64,000 nucleotides of DNA from Mansonella perstans (Eukaryota; Nematoda; Chromadorea; Rhabditida; Onchocercidae), in contig JBAMDO010000148.1 in the NCBI GenBank assembly GCA_037074765.1, forward strand, positions 62,001 to 126,000, given 5' to 3'. Shown one piece after another: positions 53,013 through 64,000 of this stretch. Position numbers and translations under genes: made by a program. The first letter of the stretch is position 1; each line of letters begins with the position of its first letter. Under the pieces are notes generated by a model, which saw only the letters and a list, made by a program, of their open reading frames with translations, searched no databases and was not told the DNA's origin.

Positions 53013-54288
53013 CTGAAAAATTATATCATTGCACTAATAAAAGAGGTTTAGAAATTATATTTTTGTAAAAAACAATGTCAAAATGCCAAAATCGAGCTAC
53101 CGCAATGTATTGAAAAAGAAAAAAATCTTGGCGACTTCTTCGAATAAACAGCCCAGAATTCACAGAGCGAAGAAATAATAATTCCACTTCTTGTCTCCTT
53201 CACTTAAAAGTTTCGGAATATTCAAGTAAGAAATATTAGTAGATATCAATGAAAGAAAGCAATATATTACAAAGAATTCATGTAAAAAGTTGCTTCATTC
53301 GTATTTTTAAACTAAACGGCCTAATAAAAGTGGCCAAATGCATAACAAACAAATCCGATTATTGAACGGTTTCAGGACCGAAAGTGTGATCACTGAGTTG
53401 ATTTTCTATTGTTTTTACATGTGCCAAAAAAGACGAAAGAGTAACAGTGCTGAGATTGATTTATGAGCCAACTATTGACATAGATATATCCTGCAGTCAT
53501 TCTTAAAATCGTTTTCAAAATGAAGTTTAACTTTTGTTATGTAAACGAAATTCGAGGAAAAATGGTAATACGGTTTTTTTTTCTCACTTCCAAATCTATT
53601 ATGTTGCAAGAAAGTTTGCAACTTTAGACAAAAACAAATTATTCTTACACAAAAATTTAAAATGCTTCGAAAATTAAAGTAATGAACAATTTAACTATAA
53701 ATAGTCCTGCGCAACTGCCGAGATATTGGTAACATTCCAAATATATAAATGCTAAATATATAAATTATATAAATTTTGAAACGGCTAAACGATTTATTGG
53801 AAAAAAAATTGAATTGTATCAGTCTAAGAATGTAATTTTGATGGTTTCGAAGATAATTAAGAAAAACATTACATCATATAAAGTGTTCCACTCGTTGCTT
53901 AAGAAATGGATGGCTCTATCGTGAAAAGTTTCGCTAGTTGTCAGCAACAATGTTTCTGGACCTGGAATGCACAGCTTCTAATAGTTTTTATCATTGCCCA
54001 GATACTAATTGTAATAGAACGATGTGTGAAATAATAACGATCATATTAACACAAAGAGACAAATTTCAGGATTCAAAAGGAATACGAAGGGACGAGATGA
54101 TAACAAAAATGGGTTTATTAGATGCTGAATCAAGGCAAAGGATAGCGTTGCTAATAAGAGATGGTACTCTTGTGAAACTGATAATAACAATGAATTAGAT
54201 GAATAAGTGACAAATGACAAATAAATAGATAATGTTTTTATATTACAGTACTGCTATAGTTATAAGCTATTAACAAAAAGGAGCTTAA
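53013..54288. other. Gene-less mosaic of repeats
   Basis: Contains the direct repeat arm 53600-53755, which matches 56990-57110 (AAATGCTTCGAAAATTAAAG, CCTGCGCAACTGCC), and the inverted arm 53780-54030, which matches 48475-48745. The forward frame 53938-54198 lies partly in the inverted repeat and has no family signature. Confidence 0.55.
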
Positions 54289-55675
54289 ACACATGATCTT
54301 TCGAAAATAAAATGATAAATTGTACTGTGACAGCTTTCCATAAATTATATGACTGATAATATTAGTAATAAATACCTTGAAACTTTGAAAACAAAATAAT
54401 GAATCATTCGGTTTTTCCGACAAGTTCTATTAATTACCCCAGAACTTTTTTTGAAATGCAAAATAGCATTGAGTAATAATTGTTAATTATGTAACTTGAT
54501 CGTTTGAATTCCAAATTACTAAATGAATTTCTGCTTCTTGCTATCAGTTTATTGGTAATGTTTATCATTATTTACTTTTCCGCTTGATCATACATTTCCT
54601 CAACTTGTACTTTGAAGAAGATTACAAAAGCAATAATGGAAAAAAAAAAAGAAAAACGAATTTGATAATTTTGTTTACTTACTTAATTTTGCCACTTTTT
54701 TTACAAAAGTTGTTATGACGTATGAGCAGTATGAATCATTTGCTCAATGAAAAAATCGCTAATTTATATCAAACATTATGAATTTGCTAATTTAAATGTA
54801 GTTTCGTTTTGAAAGTTATTATTGTAATTTGAAGTGTTTGATTTTTGTGGAAAATTGCGCCACTGTAATCAAATATTGCCCAAATCCGAGCAGCACAGAT
54901 AAACAGAAAGGAAAAGAGCACCACAGTCACAAAATAGTCTTAACCAATCGCGAAAAGTAAAAATTTGGTTATTATGGCATTTGTGAGCCTTAAGTTAACA
55001 ATTTACAAGCGTTTTAAGCTCAAGCATTCAAATACTTTTGTGACAGCGAAATATTCATCATGGAATAGCTGAAAACGATGCAGCAAATGAAATGAAAGCA
55101 ATTGAAGGAATTAATTTTGAATAATCAGTTACTATCCAAAATGAAACATATCTGTGTGCCAATGCTTGAGACTATCTCAAACTCATAGACATCGAAAAAA
55201 AGGAAAAATTTTTCATATGCCCGTTCCAAATTATTAAAAACAACTTATTTACCGTGCGTAAAACATCTTCTAAAATTGTCCTGTACAAAATGGATCATCT
55301 AAAGGTCACCGATCGATGTTGTCACAAATATCGCGCGCGTTTTCCACAAAAATCAATTATTCGTAACTGTGATACAAATACAGTAAATGGTTAATGTAAC
55401 TCTTATGTTTGTTGCCAAACGAAAGAAATTTTGAAATTTTATTTCTGTTGAATTAGAATTACAAAATTTCAGGAACATCTCTAATACATTAACATATGCT
55501 ATGTATGAATCAATAAAGAATGCACTAAGCAAATTACGGAAATTTCTATTCTTATCCCCACTAGTCCCCGCTTTTTCAAAGATATCAGTAAAAGAAAGGA
55601 ATCTATTCCAAATCAAGAAATTCAGAATCATTTGAATTTTGAAATTAATTGACATAATCACGGATGGATAAATGT
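54289..55675. repeat. 1.4-kb direct duplication, copy 2
   Basis: Nearly identical partner of 47057-48478, offset 7232 bp. Differences include A to T about 27 bases in, GCAGTAAATGG to ACAGTAAATGG, and a small deletion after CCCCGCTTTTTCAAA where copy 1 has GAGAAACATCATTGAAT. Same orientation as copy 1. Confidence 0.9.
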
Positions 55676-56288
55676 TCAACGAACATATCCGACCATTGCA
55701 TTATTTTAAAAAACCTCAATCAATTCAACAATATATTAAATTGAAAAAATACATTGAGAAATGATCGTCAAATATAATTTATTCCCTATGCGTTTTACAT
55801 ATGCCTATGAAGTATTAAAATGTGTCAGAAAGAATGAACGATGGTTGCCAAACTCTTGGTTTTGCCTTGAACATATCGCAAGAGTACTGTGCAATTATCT
55901 TTCTCTCTCCAGATATATACGTTGAAAGAAAACTTACAGTTGATATGGTGAAATACTGATTGAATTTGTTAAAAATGATGTAGTGATTAGACTGGAGGTT
56001 AATTAGACATTAGTCAGATAAAGCGCATAAAAATAAACTTGAACCAAACGAATGTATGGCATGTTCCCCGTTAAAATATAATTTTCAAAAGTAAATAGTC
56101 GGAATTTTCATTAATTTAGAATGTTATGGAAGTTCGCCTATCAAATTTGAAAATTTTTAATTGATCTGGAAAAATTTTTAAATTGTAATCTTTATACTCT
56201 TTATATAATTCAGTATTGACAAGACAATGTTTTAATTACTTATTTTATTGTTTTGGAATTTTTTCAATTATATTGACTTTATCTTCAG
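55676..56288. other. Gene-less stretch upstream of the DLAT relic
   Basis: No exon seen except the repeat arm at 56100-56220 (inverted match to 46505-46630). Confidence 0.5.
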
Positions 56289-56778
56289 GGTAGTACATTT
56301 ACACTATCAAATTTGAGAATGTTTGGTAGTGTTCATCATTTTACAGCAATTATCAATCCATCACAGCCCTGCGTTTTGACTGTTGGCGATTCAGAGCGTA
56401 AAGTTGTACCTGACGATAATGAAAACGGGTAATTTCCTCTCTTTCGCAGAGAGGAAATTACCGTTTTGATCTTCTCATGCATTTTGATTTTATCATCTAT
56501 TTTGCTCTCTGTAACTGCATTATCTCCAGGAACATCATCAAATACTCAGTACATAATTGTTAACATTGCTCATTATCTTATATTTAATCACTTCTGTATA
56601 TGATTTATTTCTTTCCAAGTGTCATTCACTTCAAACTAATTAATTCAGGTTCAAAATCATAAAAACAATGCTTGTAACATTGTCTTGTGATCATTGTGTT
56701 ATTGATGGTGCTGTTGGTTTAATGTAGCTTAAACACTTTAAAGAACATATGGAAAAACCAGAGACTGCGCTATCGTAA
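56289..56778 (+). pseudogene. DLAT: Fragment of dihydrolipoyl acetyltransferase (PDH E2), catalytic-domain end, inactivated
   Basis: Two exons of the E2 acyltransferase domain remain. Exon 56289-56428, after TTCAG, reads [20 protein letters not shown], then [20 protein letters not shown], clearly the GGTFTxSNLGMFGxxxFTAIINPPQ block of PDH E2. Exon 56649-56778, after ATTCAG, reads MLVTLSCDHCVIDGAVGLM, a TAG stop at 56725-56727 where the family has Trp, then LKHFKEHMEKPETALS and TAA. The catalytic DHRxxDG motif is changed to DHCVIDG. The domain's upstream part and the lipoyl domains are absent. It is therefore a truncated, stopped copy. It retains an intron, so it came from DNA duplication, not retrotransposition. 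Confidence 0.88.
56422..56467. repeat. Strong hairpin spanning the DLAT-relic 5' splice site
   Basis: The left arm 56422-56442 (AAAACGGG, TAATTTCCTCTCT) and right arm 56448-56467 (AGAGAGGAAATTACCGTTTT) pair over 20 bp with a single bulged G and a 5-base loop TTCGC. The exon end and GT donor lie inside the left arm, so a transcript would bury the splice site in the stem. Confidence 0.9.
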
Positions 56779-57234
56779 ACTACAGTTTCTAAGAATTAAA
56801 TTTTTGACAAATAGTAATTAAAATGATAGTAGTTCAAATAATTCTTTGTTTTTATTACTGTAAATATAATAAACGACAATAAAATCGTTTTGTTAATCAT
56901 ATCTTTTCAAGCATTCCATTAGGTCATCTAAAAATTCCGAAATAAATTTCTAATGTAATTTTGTTGCATAAATCTTTCTGTGTTAGAATATTTGTGAACA
57001 AATGATTCTTGCACAAAAATTAAAAATACTTCGAAAATTAAAGTAATCAATCATTTAGCGATAAATAATCCTGCGCAACTGCTGGAATATTGCTAAGATT
57101 TTTTAAATCGGTGCTAATCGTAAGTAGCCACACAGGTAATATTTGCAGCCCAAATATCAAGGGAAACTGTTAACAACTGTGCGCGACTAATATAATGTGC
57201 TATGATGAGACTGATTAATTCTGGTAGTTGGAAC
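56779..57234. other. Gene-less; shares flank with the second DLAT relic
   Basis: 56780-56850 (TTTCTAAGAATTAAATTTTT, then AATAATTCTTTGTTTT) matches 61803-61870 downstream of the second DLAT fragment, so the duplication extends past the relics. The direct repeat arm 56990-57110 matches 53600-53755. Confidence 0.6.
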
Positions 57235-60200
57235 TTATAGATATTGAGGAACGGCCTGGTAATGAGTGAAATGTTGAGCGTAATTCAAAAATCTTACATT
57301 CGAAATTGGTAGTAATTTCAATGTTTCAGCATTCATCTCACTTGAAACATCAGCAGCACAACCACTCTGGAAATTCTCCTAAATTAAAGATGTAAAATAG
57401 ATAAATATCCAAATAGAAAAAAAAATATGAATATGTGACAATAACTAGTCAAGACTTTGATCTGCATAAAATATTGAGGAGAATAATAATAGTAAATAAA
57501 AAAAAGCATTTCGGTTATCAAGCTGTGATAATATAATATCGATAAAACTCTCACTTGTAGTTTGCTCAAAATCTATTGACGGAATATTCAACTAAAATAT
57601 TCTCGGAATCATTAATTAATTCAACAGCGCACTTAAGTGACAATTTTTGTTTCTCATATTCACAAGCCCATTGTCACAAATACAACACAACCTTGGCTTA
57701 TTTATTACTCGTAAACAAAAAAGGATATAGAATTTAGATCACAATATAATAAAGGATAAAATAAAAATCAGAATCTATCATTCCTTATCAAAAAATCGTC
57801 TTACTGATGAATATTTAATTAAAGCAAATCAAACACATCCCAAAAAAAAAAAAAATTTTTGAAACAAAATTAAGCTTCAGGAATTTACTAAGCTATTTTC
57901 TATTGAAATGGAAAAAAATTTCGAAATCCTGAAACCAATTAACAAGTTTCAAGAAAAGAGTCACTGTATTCAAATTTATTTTTGAACGAAATTTGTGAAA
58001 GTTGTAAGAATATTGTAGAAAATAAATCATTACATACCGTTAATATGTCATCATTTATGTCAATAAGTGCATCCTCATTTTTGATGCTGAAACAACAGTA
58101 AAAATTGTGTTTCTGAAATAACAGTTCGTAAACAATAATTCTTATTTCTTTCAAAAATACTAATTTAGAAAAAAAGGAGCCAACTTATCAGAAAGTTCAT
58201 ACTTGATTGATGCAAATCGGAGTTCCAAAAAGTTGTTCGGATCCATCACGGCCAATTAATAATGATTCAACTGTTGCTGTTTCACGTTGTCCTACATCAT
58301 CCATTTCTGTTCCTTCTGAAATTCTGGCATCTTTCATTCCAGGAATTGAAAATATAGAGCAGATTTCAATTATTATCATCATTATTATGCTTCATTACAT
58401 TACCTCTCCTTCTGGAAAATTAGCAAACATTACCAGACTACCTAGAAAGTAATAAGTAAGCATGACGAAACTTTTATCCGAAAAAAATTTCTATTCAAAA
58501 AAGAAAAAACTTTATCCAAGGTAAATAAAATAACGATAAGTGGATAAGTGAAGAAATACCATTTGCATCGCTTAGCAAATAGAAGAGTTTATTATGATAA
58601 TTAGCATTAAAATAGCAGAAGCCCAACAGAACAATATCAAGAAATAATTTTATGCTCCCAGGTAATTCATAGAAAAATAAAAGCATATTGCAACAAATAT
58701 ATGTAGCAGATTACAAATACATAGTTTTCTTTGAAATTTCTAATAGTTGAAATTAGAAGACCATAAACTAATTTAGGAGTTAAATTTGGAAGCATAAATT
58801 AAAAAATCACATCAGGATAAATCAAAAACTAGCAATAATGCTTTTTCTTTACTTAGAAATATTAATTAAAAAGCGAGCGCAATCTCTAAAGTTATGCTAT
58901 TCTCTAATAGAATTGGATTATACATGGAAAAAATATGCCGTAAAAGAAGCTCATGAACAAGATTGAAATGTTTTTAATACATGTGTAATCTGCAGAATTA
59001 AATTATTAGTAAATAGTAAACAATTCATGCAAATAATTAATACTTCATTCCACATAATCAAGTTGTGGCAGTATTTCAAATTGCTCATTTAACATTTTTC
59101 AACGTTGAAATTCTTTTTATACAAACTCTCCGCCGCAAATATATTATCCGAAAAACTGATAACAACTGATATTATTTTTCTTTTTAAATTACGATTCTGC
59201 GAGAAAAAACTCCTCATTAATCAATTAAGGATTCAACAGCTTTCGGCGGAATTGTTTGATATGCTGCAAACTTTAGTTCAACTTTCATACACAGTTATAG
59301 ATTTATGAAAAAATGTTTCGTTCTTTAAATTGGGACATCCAATATGTCAAAGACAAAAGAAAAAAAGGAACGTTTCACCGGTCCACTGTTTACTTCATCG
59401 CTTGTTTTAGCTATTTCACTTTTAAATTGAGCCATAGCTTCAGGACCATCTTCACTAAGTTTCCCTAACTTTCTGATCAATGTTTCATGCTTCGTTTGCA
59501 ATTCATTATTTGTAATTTTAATTTGTCGTGCACTGCAATTGCCTACAGAAAATGCCTTTTTGAGAAGAAGGGACATATATTTTCAGAGATCTTTTTTATT
59601 CTATAATCATAACAATGTAATGTTAATTTTAATAGCTTTCAAAAATCATCAAACAGTTCTCAATACTTACTTTTGTACATTGCACCAAATTATTTAAGGA
59701 TCTCTGCAAACACTCATTTTGCTAGCTCTTAAACTATTCGATTAAAATTCGACCATTTACTGGAGTTGTAGATCAGATGAGAACTTGAAAACAAATTCCT
59801 CTGCTTTTTTTGCCTCTGCAACATCAATTTTGACTTCTTCCAGCTTTGCTTCCAAATTTAAAACCATTTCGTTCAATTCCTGAAGATGTTTCTTGCGCTA
59901 AAAGCAACAGATATGAGAAAATGAATGCCACAAATGAAAAAAACTGAGGAGAAATTTTTCAACCGTACACGAAATTTTTGCTAAGAATCACTTCCTGAAA
60001 AAACAAAAATTGCTACCATTTGCGACACTATTCCCAACAAGAATTAAATTTGTCAAATTTCAACTTTAAATTATTCTATAATGATTGAAAGTAATTTGGT
60101 GCTAGACTCTGATTGCTCGTTTTGCATGTTTTATCTTAAAATTCAAATTTTAAATTAAATTTTTATAATAATCACAAAAAGGTGAAGAAGAAAGAATTTC

Positions 60201-60601
60201 ACCGTACCTTAAAAATTCGTAACGTTCAAATCTTTTGATTCATCATCATCCAGCATTCTGTTATCCAGATAACACTCCTTGTCATTCTTCTCATTCACCT
60301 CATAATCATTGAAATCTTTCGATTTGTATTCCTCTATTTCGCTTTCTTCGTCATCATTACTCGCTTGTGGATTAGCATTACTTACTTCAACGGATGCAGG
60401 CGATTAATGAGGGAATTCAAAAGTGTTATTCGAATGCAATAATGCATTACTGACATACTATAAGGACTGGAAACATTTTGTCACCGAATTTATTCTTTCA
60501 CTGTTTGCTGTGATCGAACATTCGCCAACATTAGATCGTTTAATAAAAATTTCCTCGTCCTCATATATTTCGCCTTCTTTCAGATCATCACTTTTCGGCA
60601 T
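57235..60601 (-). CDS. Unrecognised acidic coiled-coil protein, multi-exon (approximate model)
   Basis: The ATG at 60601 opens MPKSDDLKEGEIYEDEEIF. Likely coding blocks (minus): 60601-60485; ~60395-60215, very acidic (ASNDDEESEIEEYKSKDF); ~59900-59770, helical (LQELNEMVLNLEAKLEEVK); ~59706-59675; ~59555-59380, helical (ELQTKHETLIRKLGKL, PEAMAQFKSEIAK); 58315-58203 (TATVESLLIGRDGSEQLFG); 58073-58038 (DALIDINDDILT, needing a GAG acceptor); 57378-57298 (CAADVSSEMNAETLKLLPIS); 57255-57235 ending AVPQYL and TAA 57235-57237. The last four blocks join in frame; joins in the first half are unresolved and an exon may be missing between 59380 and 58315. Composition (acidic start, central coiled coils) suggests a structural or scaffold protein, but I assign no function. 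Confidence 0.5.
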
Positions 60602-61695
60602 TTTTTGTTGAAATCTGATGATATTTTAGTTAATGGTAATTAATTAATAACAATCTGAAAATAGATGCAAATGATTTCAAGAGAGTTTTGCACGGACATA
60701 ATAGATGATGATGGAAATAATTTTGCAAAGGAAAAGAAAAAATTATTCGAGAAATGAAAAATTGAACAAAATGTAACAACTACCGAGTTAAATTTTGAAA
60801 TTAGATTTTAATCGAACAATTCAAATTTGATATTATGCAGGTATCTTTAAACAGTAAAGAATAACAAATGAAAGGTGAGTCAGATTATAACAAATGCATA
60901 AATATGTAATTAATTTTAAATTTATCACTATTGAAACGGTTATGATTTGGGACGATTCCAAAGGTATGCTTCATTAGATTAGAAATGATTCGATATAGTT
61001 CGGAGAGATGAAAATAAGTCATTTGAAAGCTTAAGATAATTAACAACAGCTAAAAAAAATTGCTTATTGTTAGTTATAGATATCGATGAACGTCAGATGA
61101 TGAAGAAAATTCAAATTTTAATAAAATGGAAAGGTAAATTTTGGAAATGTAAAATTTTGGGATAACGCAATAAATTAATAGCAAAATGGTAATTTATTGG
61201 AAAAAAAACTAAGTAAAATCGGTCGGCTATGTAATTGCAGGCGATTAGTGAATAACATGAATATGATAAACCGCTTTTGGTTTATTCTTTACTGATTAGT
61301 AAATTATCAGTAAATAATAGGAAATTATTAATTAATAATATCACTGAATAAGTTTCAGGTAAAATGACCAATATCAGTGAAGTTTTTAATAATAATAGAT
61401 GACAAGATATCATCAACTAAGTGTTAAATCATAAATGATTTGATAAGTAAATTTATCAGCGAATGACAATATTTTACAGGTTGCCACTAAGTACGCCGCG
61501 AGAGAGGGACAGACAGATAGTTACCTTTTTTCCAGAATTGTTTTCTCATTTCAGGAATGCAAATCAAAGCAAAATAGTCCGATTTGAATTTATACTTGGC
61601 GCAATCAAAGTAAACTTTCGTATTTTTTGCTACAGTTGAATGATTTATTTGGAATAATTAGACTAATTCAGCTAAACTGTCTGTTTCTTTTCTGT
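60602..61695. other. Intergenic, nothing recognised
   Basis: AT-rich, no exon seen. It includes the presumed promoter of the 57.2-60.6 kb gene. A trans-splice-like TCATCAG lies shortly upstream of its ATG. Confidence 0.5.
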
Positions 61696-61799
61696 TAACG
61701 TTATCTTGTGATTATGGCGTTGTTGCTGGTGCTGTTGGTGCAATGTGGCTAAAACATTTCAAGGAATACATGAAAAACCAGAGACTATGCTATCGTAAA
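61696..61799 (+). pseudogene. DLAT: Second DLAT fragment, last part of the catalytic domain, frameshifted
   Basis: Reads LTLSCDYGVVAGAVGAMWLK, then HFKEYM, then shifts frame. One base is missing relative to the 56.7-kb copy, so the remaining EKPET-type end is read out of frame. The catalytic DHRxxDG is DYGVVAG. This copy keeps the Trp that the other copy lost, so the two relics decayed independently. The upstream exon seen at 56289 is not found here. Confidence 0.85.
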
Positions 61800-62066
61800 C
61801 ACAGTTTCTAAAAATTAAATTTTTGACAATTAGTAATTAATGGATGTTATTTGAAATAATTCTTTGTTTTGTTATTTTATGATTATAATCAAAAATTTCT
61901 TTTCTTCACTTAGATTAAATTGTTTCTTCTTAATTTTTTAATTTATTTTTGTCGTATATTCTTATGTATGGTTAAGATGATTTTGATATTTCATGCATTT
62001 TTATTATAACTTCTGATAATTATAATTAATTCACATCAGAATTGTGTGAATACACAGTAAGAAAAG
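61800..62066. repeat. Duplicated flank shared with 56.78 kb and with the paralog 3' flanks
   Basis: The left part matches 56780-56850. From about 61960 it matches the 3' flank of the unknown paralog family (49691-49847, 50590-50758), e.g. TGTATGGTTAAGATG and ATAATTAATTCACAT. Confidence 0.65.
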
Positions 62067-64000
62067 TTACAACGGATATCTTTGCTCAATTTCTTGTATG
62101 ATATTGATAAAAGACAACATTTTATCTGGTGAATAAATGTAAAGTCGCCCAAATTGGTCAGGAAATATGAGGTTTTCAGGAACAATACTGCATCCATCCG
62201 TCGTAATTCTTTTGGATTTGTCGCCCGTCTTTAATCCCAAGTCTCCTACTTCTTCACGTAATTTCATCTTGATCTAAAAATTAAATATATGTGAACAAAT
62301 GGATGAGTCATTCCAAAGCATTTAATTAAATTACTTTCAATCATTGTTTGCCTTAACTCAAACGAAAATGTCTTTGTTAAACATTTTGTTAACCATTCTG
62401 CGTGTTTCATTGATGTTAGATCTTTCTTGATAATTTAAAAAAATTTGTATATAATGCGAAACTTTCACTTTATGTTGAACACAGAAATATAATTTCAATA
62501 TTCAATTCTTTCTTGAAAAAATAATGAAGAATTTTCTTGTTCAATTTTAATTTTTCTTTTTCACCCAACTGATCAAATTGTCATTCAGCAATGTGAATTT
62601 TGCAAATTAGCTTAAACGACATAGATCTATGTCTGCGGAGAGGTCTAATGTCCCCTGGCGGAGTATTTTTAGCCTGTCTTCCAGTATAATATTTTCACAG
62701 GTCGATTGTTTTTAATGAAATTATTGGAAATCATCAAAAGCAAACCACAATTATGCTTGAATTAACGAGGAATTCCAATCTACCAAGCATATTATATTGA
62801 AATTGAGGCGTGTTTGCAAAATCGAAGCATTCTCTGGTTATAGCGAAACTTTCAAAGCTTGTGAAAAGTTTCTGAAAGTTTGAGCGCCTCAATAAAATGG
62901 TCATTTTGGATATTGTTCAGATTCACTGATGGTTGATATTGTTCAGATTCACTGATGACTTCACGAAATCAAGAAAACTCCTTACGCCTAATGTATAGTC
63001 TATGATTATCTCGAGGTCTGATCCAGAATGTGCGTCGTATTTGTTCTTTAAATGAACTTGTACTGTTGTGTTTTTAGGTGCATAATAATAAATGAAAGTT
63101 TTATGACCAATAAGTTCTTCTTGTATTTCCCAATCATTTTCGAGTCTCTGAAAAATTTTTCAAAAATTAATATATAATAATCAATCGCGTGAAAAATTTT
63201 AGCACAGGGAATGCTTTGTGCTTAATAACTAATACAGTGCTTTCAGCTGGTATTGTCGCAATAGCTTCAAATCCTTCCACGCCAATTACAGAGTATTTGA
63301 GAGTGGCAATATCGGTAATTTTATCAACACAGTCCGTAAGTGTTGCAACAAGATATTCATCATCGAATAGCTGAAAAGTAACATACTGAATAAAAAGATG
63401 ATAACTAAATTTAAAAAGGAATTGAATGGCTAATTGATATTTCAGATAACACATACCATTATGCCAATCTTCGAGAATATTATTACAAAATAATATGCTC
63501 TTTCGTAAGAATTATCCGAAAATGTAGCAGTTACTTTTCTGTCAGGTTTCAGGCATTGCAATACATACTGCAAATTAACAAACATTTGGTTGAATTTCAA
63601 GATAAACTCACAATATATGGTCATAACATTAAATGCAATGCACCTCTCAATAAACTTTAAATTATTATCGTAAAATATAAAATCTTACTTTAGCTTCGCC
63701 AGGAATAATTGTAAAACGAAATATTTCTGTTTCTTCATCCTGAGCCAAAAAATTAAATGTAATTCTGAAAGGACAAAAAGGAAACAGGCGTCTCAAAGCG
63801 ATATTGTATAATGGTTTTATTTCTAATTCATATTTGAGAAAATAGCTTTGTTGAATGATATATTTCATTTTCAAATACTTACACGCAAAGATCATGATTC
63901 CAGAAATGGTAAGAATAAGTTCTGTGCTTCATGCGTATCTTTACGGCTTCGTTGTAATTCAGCGGATTGAACTTTGCTATCTAAAAAGAACTGCTAGCAA
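62067..64000 (-). CDS. Unknown signal-anchored/secreted protein B, tandem paralog of gene A (5' end beyond window)
   Basis: Family not recognised. Exons (minus): 63980-63883, 63764-63689, 63567-63457, 63370-63236, 63147-62986, 62273-62067 (TAA 62067-62069). All phases close and match gene A exon by exon; the first, membrane-anchor exon lies to the right of the window. Conserved blocks include FNPLNYNEA, EIFRFTIIPGEAK, YVLQCLKPDRKVTATFSDNS, EYLVATLTDC and EGFEAIATIP. The fifth exon is shorter than in A (54 versus 68 codons), and the last exon is diverged and longer (DGCSIVPENLIFPDQFGRL, then YIYSPDKML). Introns also remain alignable to those of A (for example 62330-62720 with 50985-51390), so the duplication is moderately young. 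Confidence 0.72.

Overview
The window looks like nuclear DNA of a parasitic nematode, most likely a spirurid/filarial worm. It is very AT-rich. Genes are cut into many short exons by introns that run from about 60 bp to over 2 kb, with TTTNCAG-type acceptors. Several start codons sit just behind an acceptor with no matching exon, as expected for spliced-leader trans-splicing. The proteins are animal and nematode in character. I saw no bacterial operon, CRISPR array, rRNA or tRNA.

Layout from left to right: (1) 0.09-1.05 kb, a diverged 48-bp minisatellite, then a broken coding-like relic. (2) 3.5-15.65 kb (+), a receptor-type guanylyl cyclase in 24 exons whose reading frame closes exactly (1049 aa). 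(3) 15.65-18.9 kb, a gene-poor stretch with a triplicated ~130-bp repeat and a rearranged fragment of the cyclase gene. (4) 18.9-27.45 kb (-), a condensin CAP-H/Barren-like kleisin. (5) 27.5-29.8 kb, intergenic, with a 42-bp minisatellite and a ~122-bp tandem duplication. (6) 29.86-33.55 kb (+), an erlectin-type ERAD lectin with two MRH domains (498 aa). (7) 35.4-36.9 kb (+), prefoldin subunit 2 (155 aa). (8) 37.97-46.25 kb (-), IFT88/OSM-5 in 19 exons (821 aa), with a near-consensus X-box 57 bp upstream of its start.

From 46.3 kb to the right end the window becomes an accessory-like mosaic. Two intact, tandem, nematode-type membrane or secreted paralogs of unknown function lie on the minus strand (50.76-52.81 kb, and 62.07 kb to beyond the window). 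Two orphan copies of their last exon, a possible alternative first exon, a nearly identical 1.4-kb direct duplication and several smaller direct and inverted repeats surround them. Two decayed fragments of the pyruvate dehydrogenase E2 (DLAT) catalytic domain are also present. One further minus-strand gene (57.2-60.6 kb) encodes an acidic, coiled-coil protein that I do not recognise.

Functionally, the cyclase (cGMP signalling, usually sensory) and IFT88 (cilium assembly) both fit ciliated sensory neurons, but they are separate genes about 22 kb apart and I do not claim co-regulation. CAP-H, erlectin and prefoldin are housekeeping genes. The most unusual part is the 46-64 kb duplication mosaic with its unknown paralog family. 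Exon coordinates were read by eye from splice signals and frame continuity; the CAP-H model and the 57-60 kb model are the least certain.
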